The notes below the pieces were generated by a model, which had not been told where the DNA came from, made no database searches, and was given only the letters and a program-made list of their open reading frames with translations. Below, in pieces: positions 32,471-46,819 of a DNA stretch of 64,000 nucleotides. The DNA is from Diphasiastrum complanatum. Lineage: Eukaryota; Streptophyta; Lycopodiopsida; Lycopodiales; Lycopodiaceae. Numbering within the stretch: position 1 is the first letter of the stretch; every line of letters begins with the position of its first letter. The position numbers and the translations under genes are program-made. The stretch spans positions 30,031,422-30,095,421 of the forward strand of contig CM055109.1 in NCBI GenBank assembly GCA_029204225.1. Reading direction: 5' to 3'.

Positions 32471-33630
32471 GATTCTAATGTTTCTTCAACTTTTAGGTTC
32501 TGTCCTAAAGCACTTAGCACTCACTTTTCTCTCAACAAATGATAGATAAAGAGATCTATGAATATTTAGGACCCTAAAACACTTCTATCTTGAACCTAGA
32601 TGGTTTCCAAGCATAGAAAGGAAGATTGAAACACATGCAACACTTTGCACACACTAAGAATGGATTACAAAATCAAACCAACCTGAACACACTCTTGCTT
32701 AAGCTCTCAAACTTTCCAGCAAGTGACCAAATCAAGTTATGGTGTGAAGAGTTACTTGCATTCTTAGAAAATACCCAAAACTAGGATGCCAAGATTACCT
32801 AGTAATGAACAAACTTGATCAACATATGATCAACACACTAAGATATTGATTCAACCTGTAAAACCACATGTAAACCACACTTCTAAAAGTTTATAAACTC
32901 CAGCAAGTGATAAATACAAGATTTAGAGGTGAATGAATGAGCACACTTAGTGAATCACAAGACTAGCTTCACTATCTTGTCAAATCTTGGTGTTTAGATG
33001 TAGATCTAAGATCACTTCACATGAGAATGTTCCTCAACCTGTTAAGAACCTGAAAACACACTTGCATAATGGTTAACACCTTCCAGCAAATGCTCCAATC
33101 AAATTACATAAGGAGAGTTACTTACATGCTCAACAAAGTACACCAAAATTTATGCCAAAATTGATGACAATCTTTACAATATGCTCTTCACAATGGAGCT
33201 TACAATATGTTCACCCAAAAAAGGGGATCTTTCATCCAAATGGGAGCTTTGCTCAGCCTTTAGGAGAATTACAACTCACTCAAAAGAGCATTTGTCATCC
33301 ACTTAAGGAGAAGTTTCATCCACTTAAGGAGAGTGTTCATCCAAGAATGGAGATTGTCAACAATAGGATTGAAAAGAACATTGTTAGTATTGAATATGCA
33401 CAAGCCTCACAATCACAAATGATTAGGTGTTATGATCTGATCCAAAATAGTTTCTTTTCAGCCTCTGATCTTCAATAGACCTGAAATATGCTTTTGATCC
33501 ACAAGTTCAACTCACAAAACAAAGGTTAGTAAGATTTGATCAACAAAGCAATGCAAAATCATGCTAGAACTTGATCAAACATCCAAATATCACCAAAAAT
33601 GGAATACTTACTGTAAATAGAAGCCAACCA
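32471..33630. other. copia-7 untranslated leader with internal repeats
   Basis: A 1.16-kb leader between primer site and gag. Three diverged copies of a block containing CCAGCAARTG and GAGTTACTT-like words recur near 32715, 32893 and 33084. A short tandem run of CATCCACTTAAGGAGA words lies at 33295-33345. No credible frame. Confidence 0.7.
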
Positions 33631-33642
33631 GCTCTGATACCA
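33631..33642 (-). other. copia-7 primer binding site (initiator tRNA-Met)
   Basis: Minus strand TGGTATCAGAGC, perfect, abutting the LTR. Confidence 0.95.
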
Positions 33643-34297
33643 TGTGAAAAATACAGATCCTAAGTGGATCTAAACTCCAAGATCATTGGCTTGAATGCTT
33701 GCACTCCAAACTACATAAGCTAGGAATTGGCAACACATTCTATGCTACCTAGAATGCAAAGAACTTGATCAAAAAGCATTTATCACAAATGGAAACTTCC
33801 ATAAACATCAAGTGCGGCCCAAAATAGCATTATACAGTCCATAATACATCAGCCTACCACTTTTGGAAAGCACCTAAGATCATACACAATAGCTTGAAGA
33901 CAATACACACAACAATGCTCTCAATGGAGGAAGAAACAATGACAATGATCTATTGATCTCAATGAAGCATACAAAAGGTTTCTCCAACCTGTTCTCCACG
34001 ACTTCCCTACTATTTATGGATGAGGAAGATGACTCTCTCTCCTCTCTCTAGAAGGTACTTGACCCTAGATATTCCCTATATAGGAAAAATAGCTAAAAAT
34101 GGCTTATATGACCAAAATACATCAAAATGGTCTCATTTTGAAGGGTATGAAGTTTGACACTTCATCATACTGAAAAAATACAGTAAATAAAAACATTGTG
34201 GCCTGGTTCACACGTGTGAAACTCCAGAACCAAAACTATTTACAATTTTAGCCAATTTAGGCCTCAAACTAGCTAGGAAATGTTGACAATTTTCACA
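33643..34297 (-). repeat. copia-7 5' LTR
   Basis: 655 bp, identical to the 3' LTR except for two adjacent bases. It is followed by the target duplication TGAAG. Confidence 0.97.
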
Positions 34298-34530
34298 TGA
34301 AGCCCGTTGAGCTCCCAGCTGGCAGCACGAAAGATTTTTCTTCGTTTGATTTGTAATTTCCCGTTTGCTTTCGTTCTTTTTGTTTCTTTTCGTAGTTTTT
34401 GTTTCGCATCCCTTTTGCGGTCCTAGAGGCGTGTTTGCGATTCACAAATGATTCGTGCTTCGAGTCAAAGACATGGTGACTGTCGCGAATCGTTCTCGTT
34501 TGACCTTTGTGTCTTGTTCGTGCCGCGACA
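34298..34530 (-). repeat. copia-5 5' LTR, outer part
   Basis: Continuation of the copia-5 LTR after the copia-7 insertion, starting with the duplicated TGAAG. It ends GTGCCGCGACA, an inverted match to the LTR start TGTCGC, which sets the boundary. The joined LTR would be about 750 bp. Confidence 0.7.
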
Positions 34531-34613
34531 AAATTGCAGGAGTTCACCATTTCTGACATCCATGCCATTACTTTGTGGAGGGAATAAAAAACTAATATTT
34601 TGTGTAGCCAATG

Positions 34614-35383
<770 letters not shown>

Positions 35384-35388
35384 AGTCT

Positions 35389-36070
35389 TGTTAAAAATTC
35401 ACAATTCTAGCTTGACTAGTTTTGGTCATATGACTTGTAAATAGTTAATTGGTCATGATGTGGCTTGTCACACGTGCCAAATAGCATAGGATTCCATTCA
35501 TAAGGATGTTCTCAAGTAGACCTAAGTGTTAGAACCTTTGGAATGAGTCCAAATTATGCTTAGATACAAGGGAGAAAAAATAGGAGCTATTTTTGGTAAT
35601 TTTTGCATTGTTGAGGGATCTCCAAGATTCCAACCCTAACTTGGTAGGGATGAAAGATCCACCAAAATTAGCATTAGGGATAGGTTTAGGGCTACTCATA
35701 CCTGCCCAAAACCGTGATGGATCATGTATATATAGGTGATGATATCTCACCAAAATCAATCAAGCAATTTCATGTTTTTTCTCTCATAATGGTGCAATTG
35801 CTCTCTATGTTCATAATTGTTTGAGTACTTGTGATTACTAATGATTATAGGATTGAATGTAGGTCTGGTGTACAGAACTCAGACTGTGGGAGGCCGTACT
35901 TTCACACGTGTGAAGCCTTCTTCAAGGATTTGGGCCATTTAGTGAGGTTCAAGCATAGGTTTTTGATGGATTTTGATGGTTCAACTTGTGCTAATCTTAT
36001 GAAATCATAATCTATTGTTTTCCTCATAATTTCAAGTGTTTTAGGATCCTTATTTTCTGTAATTTTTACA
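35389..36070 (+). repeat. copia-8 5' LTR
   Basis: TGTTAAAAATTC to ATTTTTACA. TATA-like GTATATATAGG at 35726-35736. Confidence 0.97.
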
Positions 36071-36083
36071 TGGTATCAGAGCC
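36071..36083 (+). other. copia-8 primer binding site (initiator tRNA-Met)
   Basis: TGGTATCAGAGCC directly after the LTR end. Confidence 0.95.
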
Positions 36084-36881
36084 TAAAGGCTGAAATGAGC
36101 TAAATCCTTGGTTTGCATTCAATTTTATCACAATTTTTTATCTAAATCTTGTGTAGATTGGATCTTAGCATCTAGTATTGATTCTAGAACTCAAAGTGAG
36201 TCAAATACATTGGAGATTGGTGTTGTGTGACTTCATTTGCAGGTGTTTAGGTGTCTAAAACCAGAGGCAAAGTTGAATTCAATTCACATTACCAAGATAG
36301 CAAGTTTTGCTTGCTCCAAGCATTGATTTCTAAGCGAGTTTTGGAGGTGATTTCATAGAGAAGGCTTTCTAGCATTCAAGGAGAGGGAAGATCAGAGTTT
36401 TGGGGACTCTTCAAGGCTGTTCTAAGGTGTAGTAGGCACCTCCTAAAGTGATTTAGGTTCAGTCCAACCATTGCTTGACTTATGCACCAAATTAGATCAA
36501 TTTTTCATCAATTTTGATCATTTTTTGCTTGTGATTGGATAGTAGATTGTGTTGCATCCTCATTAAGTTCCATTTAGATCTTTTACAAGTGATTTTGGAA
36601 GTATATTAGGTTGCTGAAACTCACTCTTGATCAGATCATTTGGAAGCTTTAATGTTCTTTATAGAAAGAGGGGCAATTCTACTAGTATTGTCTACTTCAA
36701 TCAAGCAAGTGCATTGTTTCTAGTATTCTATGATTTGATTTTGTTAGAGATCATTCTTAGATCTTTATAGGAAGTCTATTACTGATCTTTTCAGGTCCCT
36801 AAGAAGTGGGATAAGGTATACCTTCAATCAAATCAATAGAAGTAACCTTCATTTGTGTCAAGTCCTTGATTAGGAGACTAG
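36084..36881. other. copia-8 untranslated leader
   Basis: Non-coding leader between primer site and gag; no structure recognised. Confidence 0.7.
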
Positions 36882-39800
36882 ATGACATCTATAAATGCAT
36901 ATCTTTTGGATACTAATGAAAGGCTCAACAAAACTAACTATTCCATATGGAAAGTTAGAATGGAATCTATCATGATCATGCAAGATCTGATGGAAATTGT
37001 AAATGGTAAGGAGGGTGAACCTATTCATCCTCAAGAAAAAGCCAAATACATCAAGAGGTGCAATGTTGCACTACATTGCATAAAAATGAATGTTGCAAAT
37101 GAACTCTTAAGAGAGGTAGGAGATTGCACTTCAGCTCAAGATGCTTGGGAGACTTTGCAAAAGGTCTATGAATCCAAGAACCAAACTAGAATGTTAGCTT
37201 TGAAGAATCAAATCTATAGAAGCTATCAAAAGAAAGGAGAGAGTGCACATACTTTTGTCCTAAGAGTAAAGGAATTGAACAAAGAGCTAGCCTTTATAGG
37301 TGACCCTATCAAGGATGAAGAGCATGTTCAACTCATATTGAATGGACTAAGCTTTGAATTTGACAATTTGGTTCAGGGATATGCAATTATGGATAAGCTA
37401 CCCATACTTGAAGAACTCCAAGGCACACTCATGGCCGAGGAATCAAGAAGGAGCCAAATGCAAGAGAGGATGGATAGGCTTTCCATCCAGGTGGAGATGA
37501 CCAAGCTCTCTTCACCAAAGGCAAAGGCAAGTCCAAAGGCAAAGGATCAACATTCAAGAAGTCTACAAAGCTTGAGGATCAAGAAGGACCCCCAAAGGCA
37601 TCTCCATCAACCACCAAAGTCAAGAAGGACAAATCAAACAAATGATGAAGCTTGTAAGATTGAAGGAGTTGGTAGCATTCCCCTTTGCTTAGGATCTTCC
37701 AAAAAGATCAACATAGAAGGTGTTTTGTACATTCCTACAATAACAAAGAATCTACTAAGTGTTGGCCAAATGGTAGACAATGGTTTCAATGTTGACTTTG
37801 CTTCAAATGAATGTTTCATCAAGAAGAAGGGTAAGATAGTGGCTAAGGGCACTAGACTTGGCAAAATTTATAAGCTGGATGCATTTGGGGATACTAATGT
37901 TGTCATGTTGGCCGAGAAGAGCAAGATATCTACCTTTACTTTATGGCACAAAAGACTTGGACATGTCAACTCGGGTTCCATGGAGGCTATGATCAAGGAG
38001 GAGTATGCTTTAGGCCTACCAAGGTCTATTGGGAAGGAAGACAAGGTTTGTGAAGCTTGTGCCTTATCCAAGGCACATAAGAAGGTGTTTCCTAACTCCA
38101 TCACAAAGTCATCTCATCCTCTTGAACTCATACACTCGGATGTGCACATTGCTAGCACCAAATCTAATGGAGGTTCATCCATGTTTTTAACCTTCATTGA
38201 TGACTACTCAAGATATTGTTGGGTGTTCTTACTTTCCTTCAAGTCTCAAGTATTTGATACTTTTGTAAAGTTCAAGTTGTTTGTGGAAAAGCATCATAAT
38301 CATAGCATCAAGATTCTTAGAAGTGACAATGGTGGAGAATTCATCTCCAATGAGTTCAAGGCCTTTTGTGAGGAGGAAGGGATCAAGAAAGAGACTTCTT
38401 GTCCTTACACTCCTCAACAAAATGGAGTTGCTGAAAGAAGGAATAGAACATTATGTGAATGTTCTAAGGCTTTAAGATTAGATGCTTGTTTTCCCAAATC
38501 CTTTTGGGGTGAGTCTCTTGTATGTGCAAACTACTTGATGAATAGGGTGTCTTGCAAAGCAATTGAAGGCAAAACTCCTTATGAGATGTTGTATGGAAAG
38601 AAACCCAATCTTAATCACTTGAAAGTTTTTGGGTGTATATGTTATGTGCATGTGCCATTAGAAACAAGAACCAAGGAGGATCCATCTTCCACAAGAGGGA
38701 TCATGCTTGGATATGAAAGGTCAAGCAAGGGCTACAAAGTCTATCTTCCATCCTTGAGCAAATTTGTTGTTTCAAGGGATGTCATCTTTGATGAACATCA
38801 TATGCATATGCTTGAAGAAGGCTCAAGTGCTCCAACAATCAAGAAGAAGATGGCCGAGGAGCAAGATCTTGGTTTTGAGGAGGAGCTCATGGAGGAGCAA
38901 GCACCAAACCCACCTATCACACCAAGGAGATCTTCAAGGGCAAAAGTGGAGCCATCAAGGCTCACATATCAAGGCAAAGGACAGCAAGTTGAGGGTATCT
39001 CATCCACTTCTTATGCTTTATCTAGTTTTGAAGAACCGTCTAATGTTGAAGATGCATTGAACTCCAAAGAATGGTATAAAGCTATGTTGGATGAGTATGA
39101 TGCCTTGATTGAGAATGAAACTTGGTTTCTTGTTGAGAGACCTCAAAGGAATGTAATAGGATGCAAGTGGGTCTTCAAGCTTAAGTTGAATGCAAATGGG
39201 AGTGTTAACAAACATAAAGCAATATTAGTTTCAAAAGGTTATGCTCAAGAGAGAGGGATAGACTATGAGGAAACTTTTGCACCCGTGGCCAAGATGGTCA
39301 CAATAAGACTAATCATTGCACTTGCATCACATTTTGGATGGATTCTATGTCAAATGGATGTCTCTAATGCTTTCTTGAATGGTTTTTTGGAAGAGGATAT
39401 CTATATGGAGCAGCCACAAGGGTTCATCAAGCATGGAATGGAGAACAAAGTATGCCATCTCCAAAGAAGCATCTATGGCTTGAAGCAAGCCTCAAGATCT
39501 TGGAATTCAAGACTACATTGCTATCTTATTTCACTTTCTTTTGTTCAAAGTGAAGATGATCCCACTCTTTACATTAAGTTTGATGATGTTGGTATTGTAC
39601 TTTTACTCATTTATGTAGATGACATCATCATTAGTGGAAATAGTGTTGATGGTATTGAAAAAATCAAGATAGATCTATCCTTAGAGTTCAAGATGGTAGA
39701 TCTAGGGTGTCTTCACTTCATCTTAGGCATAGAAGTACTTAGAGGGTCTGATTTTATCTTTATAAGTCAAGTAAACTATGCTCAAAGTCTTTTGAAGAAG

Positions 39801-40577
39801 TTTAAGATGGAAGTATGCAAAAGTGTTGACACACCAATGGAGCAAGATGTAAAAGTGCCAAATGAAGATGATGAAAGATCCTTCATGGACATCACTTTGT
39901 TTAGGCAACTTATAGGTTCCTTAATGTGGATCACTATAACTAGACCAGATCTTAGCTTTAGTGTATGTAGGTTGAGCCAATCCATGCAAAAGCCATTGAA
40001 TATGCATTGGAAAAAGGCTAAGAGGATTCTAAGATACATCTCGGGTACATTGGATTTTGGGATTCTATATAGAGGAGATGTGATTAACCTTCATGCATTT
40101 AGTGATTCAGATTTTGCAGGGGACAAGAGGGATAGGAAATCAACAAGTTCCTATTCAACTTTCATAGGAGAAGGTGTGGTTTCATGGCTTTCAAAAAAGC
40201 AAGAAACTATATCTCTATCTTCAACTGAGGCCGAGTAGAAAGCTTTGACAACCACTACAAAGGAGGTACTTTGGATCAAGAGATTATTGGTGGAACTAAA
40301 GGTCATGGATTCAGAGGAGGCACCAATCATCTACAATGACAATATATCAGCCCAACACCTTGCATCTAACCCAATCTTCCATGCAAGATCTAAGCACATT
40401 GAGATATGCCATCACTTTGTGAGAGAAATGGTGCAAGCCAAGGAGATTGCTTTGGAGCATGTTCCAAGAAATGAATGTGTAGCTGATCTACTTACTAAAC
40501 CACTTCAAAGGACACCTTTTATGAAGTTCAGATCATCACTTGGAGTGATTAGTAAAGCAATGATTGAACCAAGCTAG
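36882..40577 (+). pseudogene. copia-8 Gag-Pol lacking zinc knuckle and protease
   Basis: Reads open from MTSINAYLLDTNERLNKTNY for 1118 codons, meets a TAG at 40236 just after SSTEAE, and stays open in the same frame to 40577. Gag covers about 1-200. From about 37485 to 37640 the frame is shifted: the family Gly/Lys run (TKGKGKSKGKG) is coded in a neighbouring frame. At about 37640 the text jumps to DEACKIEGVGSIPLCLGSS, past the zinc knuckle and the DSGAS active site, and the family frame resumes. Integrase is complete: LWHKRLGHVNSG (355), LIHSDVH (420), RSDNGGEF (480), VAERRNRT (517). RT has YVDDIIISG near 910. RNase H keeps SKHIEICHHF after the stop. Without protease the polyprotein could not mature by itself. 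Confidence 0.92.
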
Positions 40578-40591
40578 ATAGTGAGGAGGAG
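40578..40591 (+). other. copia-8 polypurine tract
   Basis: Purine-rich ATAGTGAGGAGGAG directly before the LTR start TGTTAAAA. Confidence 0.85.
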
Positions 40592-41273
40592 TGTTAAAAA
40601 TTCACAATTCTAGCTTGACTAGTTTTGGTCATATGACTTGTAAATAGTTAATTGGTCATGATGTGGCTTGTCAAACGTGCCAAATAGCATAGCATTCCAT
40701 TCATAAGGATGTTCTCAAGTAGACCTAAGTGTTAGAACCTTTGGAATGAGTCCAAATTATGCTTAGATACAAGGGAGAAAAAATAGGAGCTATTTTTGGT
40801 AATTTTTGCATTGTTGAGGGATCTCCAAGATTCCAACCCTAACTTGGTAGGGATGAAAGATCCACCAAAATTAGCATTAGGGATAGGTTTAGGGCTACTC
40901 ATACCTGCCCAAAACCGTGATGGATCATGTATATATAGGTGATGATATCTCACCAAAATCAATCAAGCAATTTCATGTTTTTTCTCTCATAATGGTGCAA
41001 TTGCTCTCTATGTTCATAATTGTTTGAGTACTTGTGATTACTAATGATTATAGGATTGAATGTAGGTCTGGTGTACAGTACTCAGACTGTGGGAGGCCGT
41101 ACTTTCACACGTGTGAAGCCTTCTTCAAGGATTTGGGCCATTTAGTGAGGTTCAAGCATAGGTTTTTGATGGATTTTGATGGTTCAACTTGTGCTAATCT
41201 TATGAAATCATAATCTATTGTTTTCCTCATCATTTCAAGTGTTTTAGGATCCTTATTTGCTGTAATTTTTACA
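40592..41273 (+). repeat. copia-8 3' LTR
   Basis: 682 bp, five single-base differences from the 5' LTR by eye. It is followed by the duplicated AGTCT. Confidence 0.97.
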
Positions 41274-41278
41274 AGTCT

Positions 41279-42079
41279 CTTAGCCACCATAAGAGCATTA
41301 CTAATACTTCTATCGTCTGACATCTCCTTGTATAGCACGCTGCCATTCCTTGCTTGAGAATGCTATCATTGGCATAATCTACTACCATGCATGTCATGAA
41401 GATCAAACACTGAACTAGTGCTAGAATTGAAGACATCAACAAAGTTCAAGGAGAATGTGTAAATGGGACTCCCTTGGCAAGGGGTTGACTTTTTTGCAAA
41501 CATCAATGGTGGTATACTAGTTGCTCAATCTGTCTTCTCTTTATGGATTGGATCAGTTTAGGGATGCTATAAATTGCTTGCTAGCCTTGGATAGCTATGG
41601 GATTGGCTATGGGATTATAGGAATAGGAAATAATTAGGGTGGCCCCCAAGATTGGAAGCTACGGTTCCTTTATTACACAACAACATGAACTGGTGATTTC
41701 CGTCATGTTTTGTGACATAAAATCGTGAAAAAAAAAATTCGTCAATTTTGGGATGTCAGAGGTCGATATGACGGAAACCATGTCGCAAAATATATGTCCC
41801 CCGACGTTTGTTTTAGGGTTCTCTATCCCGATGCAAATTTACCAATTACTTACATAAGGGCAATGTGAGCCCTTCACTCATTGGAGCTTTTTGGTGGGAC
41901 CAATCTTTACTATTATCCTCCAATGATATCATTATGAACCTCAAATACTATACAATCCGAATATAGCCATGTCATTGTGACCGTTCTATGTTACATCACT
42001 TCACTACTCATATGAAATGGTGTTTCTATCCATGGTTGGTTCAAGTAGCCTCTTATGCTCCTCCCCACTGAATGTGGTA
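41279..42079. other. No gene; possible MITE remnant
   Basis: Continuation of the copia-8 insertion site. Around 41697-41777 the words TTTCCGTCAT and ATGACGGAAA are inverted copies with TGTGACATAAAA/ATGTCGCAAAA-like text between them, as in small inverted-repeat elements. No frame recognised. Confidence 0.4.
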
Positions 42080-42084
42080 TTTAG

Positions 42085-42723
42085 TGTGAAAATTGTAAGA
42101 GTTATCTATCTTGAGTTTTGGGGTTCTATGCCAAACCCACCCCTTGTACACTTGTAAATAAGTGATTAGGCCTAAATGTGGCTTAGATCAGCTCGAGCTA
42201 GTGTAGGTTGTTGGCTTGATGGTAGAGGGCAAGGTCAAAACACCTTATAATGTCACTTGACCATGTGGACCAATCATAGCAAGAGGTGCACCAAAATGGT
42301 CCAATCAATGTAAGAGGTGGCCTAAGAGTGGTCCAATGTAAGAGTTTCATGGCCACCTATCTTGAATCTCAAGACACTCTATGAGAGTGTGAGAGCTAGC
42401 ATTGACACTTGTTTTTTTGGATAAAAGATTGTTGAGAGAGCTCCAAGACTTAATTTTTTCCGCATTCTCTCTCTACTCGAGATTAATCACTTGTATTCTC
42501 TCTGTACCCGAGAGCAAGCCAATTGCATATTTAGCTTTTTTCATCAATAGTTGTCTCACTATGTGAATGATAGATGCATGTTTTGTGTGCTCTTGCCTTG
42601 AGATTGTCAAGATAGATTGTTTGCATCAATCAAGTGGCACTGTTAGATCCATGTGCAATCACACACTCCTTAGAAGATCAATCACATTGATTTGTGAGTC
42701 TTCACATGTGTGAAAAGTACACA
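42085..42723 (+). repeat. Solo LTR with target duplication
   Basis: A 639-bp sequence from TGTGAAAATTG to AGTACACA flanked by TTTAG on both sides (42080-42084 and 42724-42728), with no internal region. It is homologous along its length to the minus-strand LTR at 57244-57927 (for example GTACAC.TGTAAAT and GCTCGAGCTAG). This is the usual trace of LTR-LTR recombination. Confidence 0.8.
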
Positions 42724-42758
42724 TTTAGATTAAAAAATAAATGCATGTTATGTATTAT

Positions 42759-42870
42759 GGAATGGGTCAGGCAAATGGCATTCTGCTTGATAAAGAGTCA
42801 TAAGCGAGGCCTAGAGGGGCTGAGACTATGATTCTTTACCAAGCAAAATGTCATCCGCCCAACTCATTCC
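42759..42870. repeat. Long imperfect hairpin (44-bp stem)
   Basis: 42759-42802 pairs with 42827-42870: 35 Watson-Crick pairs, 3 G-T pairs and 6 mismatches by eye, with a loop of about 24 nt. All arm differences are transitions. Transcribed, it would form a pre-miRNA-like stem-loop. It could equally be a worn inverted-repeat element. Confidence 0.8.
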
Positions 42871-43332
42871 ATTTCGTAAAGAATAGTGGCTTCTTTTTTA
42901 CATGGCCATTATGCAATAGAATCTCCATTTAAAATAGATAATCAGCATTTCAAAACTGAGCTTTTGTCACAAAACCATTATGAAGCAGAATTTGCATCTG
43001 CAATAGATTTCCCTTGAAAATGATGGGTCACCCATTCTGCTATAAGCAGTCTAAAATATGGGCATAAAATGTATCAATGTTAGAGGGTTGTGGATATCAA
43101 GGCAACTCTAACCCTAGTTAGAAGTTAATAAGTGAGAGGGATTTGGCACCCTACGTGTGTAAGTCCCACCAGATAATTTCATAGTTATTTGATTAGTTAG
43201 AAGTTAATAAAAGGACTTTAGGCCTATTTGCGGGACTTTTAGTGAATAAAAAGTGCTCCCCCTAAATTTTGAATTTTAAATAATAAGGGAGGTGGAGATT
43301 GGCCCATAGGATTTGAGGCCAAGCCCTAAAAT

Positions 43333-43391
43333 CCACTATATATAGTGGTGGTTTCGAGTTATTTTGTACATTTACACTTCATTTCAATAAA
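43333..43391 (+). promoter_or_regulatory. Promoter-like palindrome and polyadenylation word
   Basis: CCACTATATATAGTGG is a perfect 16-bp palindrome with a TATA core, followed 40 bp later by CAATAAAG. The pairing of TATA and AATAAA resembles the U3-R part of an LTR; the text from about 43078 (TGTTAGAGGG) may be its start, but no second boundary was found. Confidence 0.3.
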
Positions 43392-43521
43392 GCAAGTGGA
43401 TCCTCTTTCAAATGGATATGGAATGTCCTTGCTCTTCTTCTTTCCTTATCTATCTCTCATGTTTTTTTCGGGTTTGCTAATTGTTGGATTTGATGCTTGT
43501 TGAAGTTTATCTTTCTTATGC

Positions 43522-45690
<2,169 letters not shown>

Positions 45691-45748
<58 letters not shown>
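45691..45748. repeat. (CA)n microsatellite, 29 units
   Basis: An uninterrupted CA run. Confidence 0.97.
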
Positions 45749-45749
<1 letters not shown>

Positions 45750-45864
45750 CTATCACCACAACCACCACCTTTTCAAAATCAGATTGTCGTAGTTCTTTTT
45801 CAAGGACCTTTTATTTTGTCTTCCTTGTTGACAAAAGCAAGTCGATATCCAAAACATTAAACGC

Positions 45865-45877
45865 TCTGATACCACTA
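45865..45877 (-). other. Isolated tRNA-Met primer-site-like sequence
   Basis: Minus strand TGGTATCAGAGCG, as in copia primer sites. A TGACG that could begin an LTR lies a few bases to its right, but no partner LTR or Pol sequence was found in reach. Confidence 0.4.
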
Positions 45878-46149
45878 TTGACGAACTAATCTAGGGTGTA
45901 CAAAGAAGCACACCCCACCTGACTACAAAAACTTAGGAACTTACTAAGTTTAACTTCCACTTTGGCCTTTTAATATTATCTTAATCAGATGATCCAAAGT
46001 ATAGTTTATTCCAAAATAGATAATTTACAAGTGCTCATCGGGTCATGGTCTTACGCACGCAGGATGCCATGACCCTCACAACTTATTGTTAATATTGGCC
46101 TCAAGGAATCTGTCAACATTGCTTCCTTCTCAAATAGTTGTAGGTCCCT

Positions 46150-46620
46150 CTACAGTATTGGATGAGGATATTTATTTAAGAGGACTTTATTGGTGACTTT
46201 TGAAGACTTTGCAGTTGGAGATATTTTATCGCTTGCGTAAAACCAACAGCTTATTAGAAAATTGTCTTTCTTTCTTGTTGTGAGAAAAGGTTTTCGAAAA
46301 ACCTTGCATTCGATTGAATATGTTGCTGAGAAGCAACTGCTTTCTTTTGGCCTCAAATCTCTTACTTAATTGCACATTCCCATTTGAATCTTGGACATTG
46401 AAAATAGAAGCATCTTTGTCATCTGCTTGAAAGTTGTGATGCAGGTGGAAAATTAGTAGCTTGTGGTTGATCAGGCCAATAGCCACTTTGTTGTAGAACA
46501 TAGACAAAGTAACGGATAATGACTCGTTACCATGCTTCATGAGCTCTGCAAGATCATTTATCTATATAGAATTCTCGAATGTACCTGACCTAAATGGCTT
46601 GTGACCTAGAAAACACTAGA
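46150..46620 (-). pseudogene. Unassigned coding-like segment downstream of the 47-49 kb gene
   Basis: The minus strand reads HKPFRSGTFENSI, a TAG, then INDLAELMKHGNESLSVTLS, MFYNKVAIGLINHKLLIFHL and DASIFNVQDSNGNVQLSKRF, EAKRKQLLLSNIFNRMQ. It is open for 104 codons after the TAG. A pyrimidine-rich stretch ending TTTTCTAG sits just before HKPF and a GTGAGA lies about 100 nt further upstream, so an intron boundary is possible. No domain recognised. It may be a further exon of the decayed sequence upstream or an unrelated remnant. Confidence 0.35.
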
Positions 46621-46819
46621 AACTAAAGAAGAAGAAAAAGTAATAAAATCGAGTAAGAAATAGAAATGTCATGCTATATCTCTCACCTTTTTTTTTTCAC
46701 TCATTTTTTGAAAAGGGCACTCAAGAAAGCTTCAATGAGAAATGTAAAATAGAATAAATTGAAATAAATAACGTAGTGCTGAGGTCCATAAAAGAATATT
46801 TTAAAGAATAGGAATTTAC

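Larger units (their letters stand above)
27867..34297 (-). mobile_element. copia-7: complete, young Ty1/copia element
   Basis: A 6431-bp element with 655-bp LTRs that differ at two adjacent bases only (CA versus TG near 28441 and 34217), a 5-bp target duplication TGAAG (27862-27866 and 34298-34302), a perfect primer site, a polypurine tract and one uninterrupted 1317-codon Gag-Pol. It sits inside the LTR of copia-5. It is the most recent insertion I can date here and the only one with all functions intact on inspection. Confidence 0.97.
35389..41273 (+). mobile_element. copia-8: recent, non-autonomous Ty1/copia element
   Basis: A 5885-bp plus-strand element with 682-bp LTRs that differ at five sites, a 5-bp target duplication AGTCT (35384-35388 and 41274-41278), a perfect primer site and a long Gag-Pol frame. 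The frame lacks the zinc knuckle and protease active site and has a stop in RNase H. Copia-3 is an older member of the family. Confidence 0.95.

Noticed and set aside
35384-41338. Host gene interrupted by copia-8
   Set aside because: Joining the flanks across the target duplication gives no continuous frame or recognisable protein.
42827-42870. Named miR482/2118 microRNA
   Set aside because: Only the terminal CATTCC-like bases agree with the family; the hairpin is kept as an unnamed finding.
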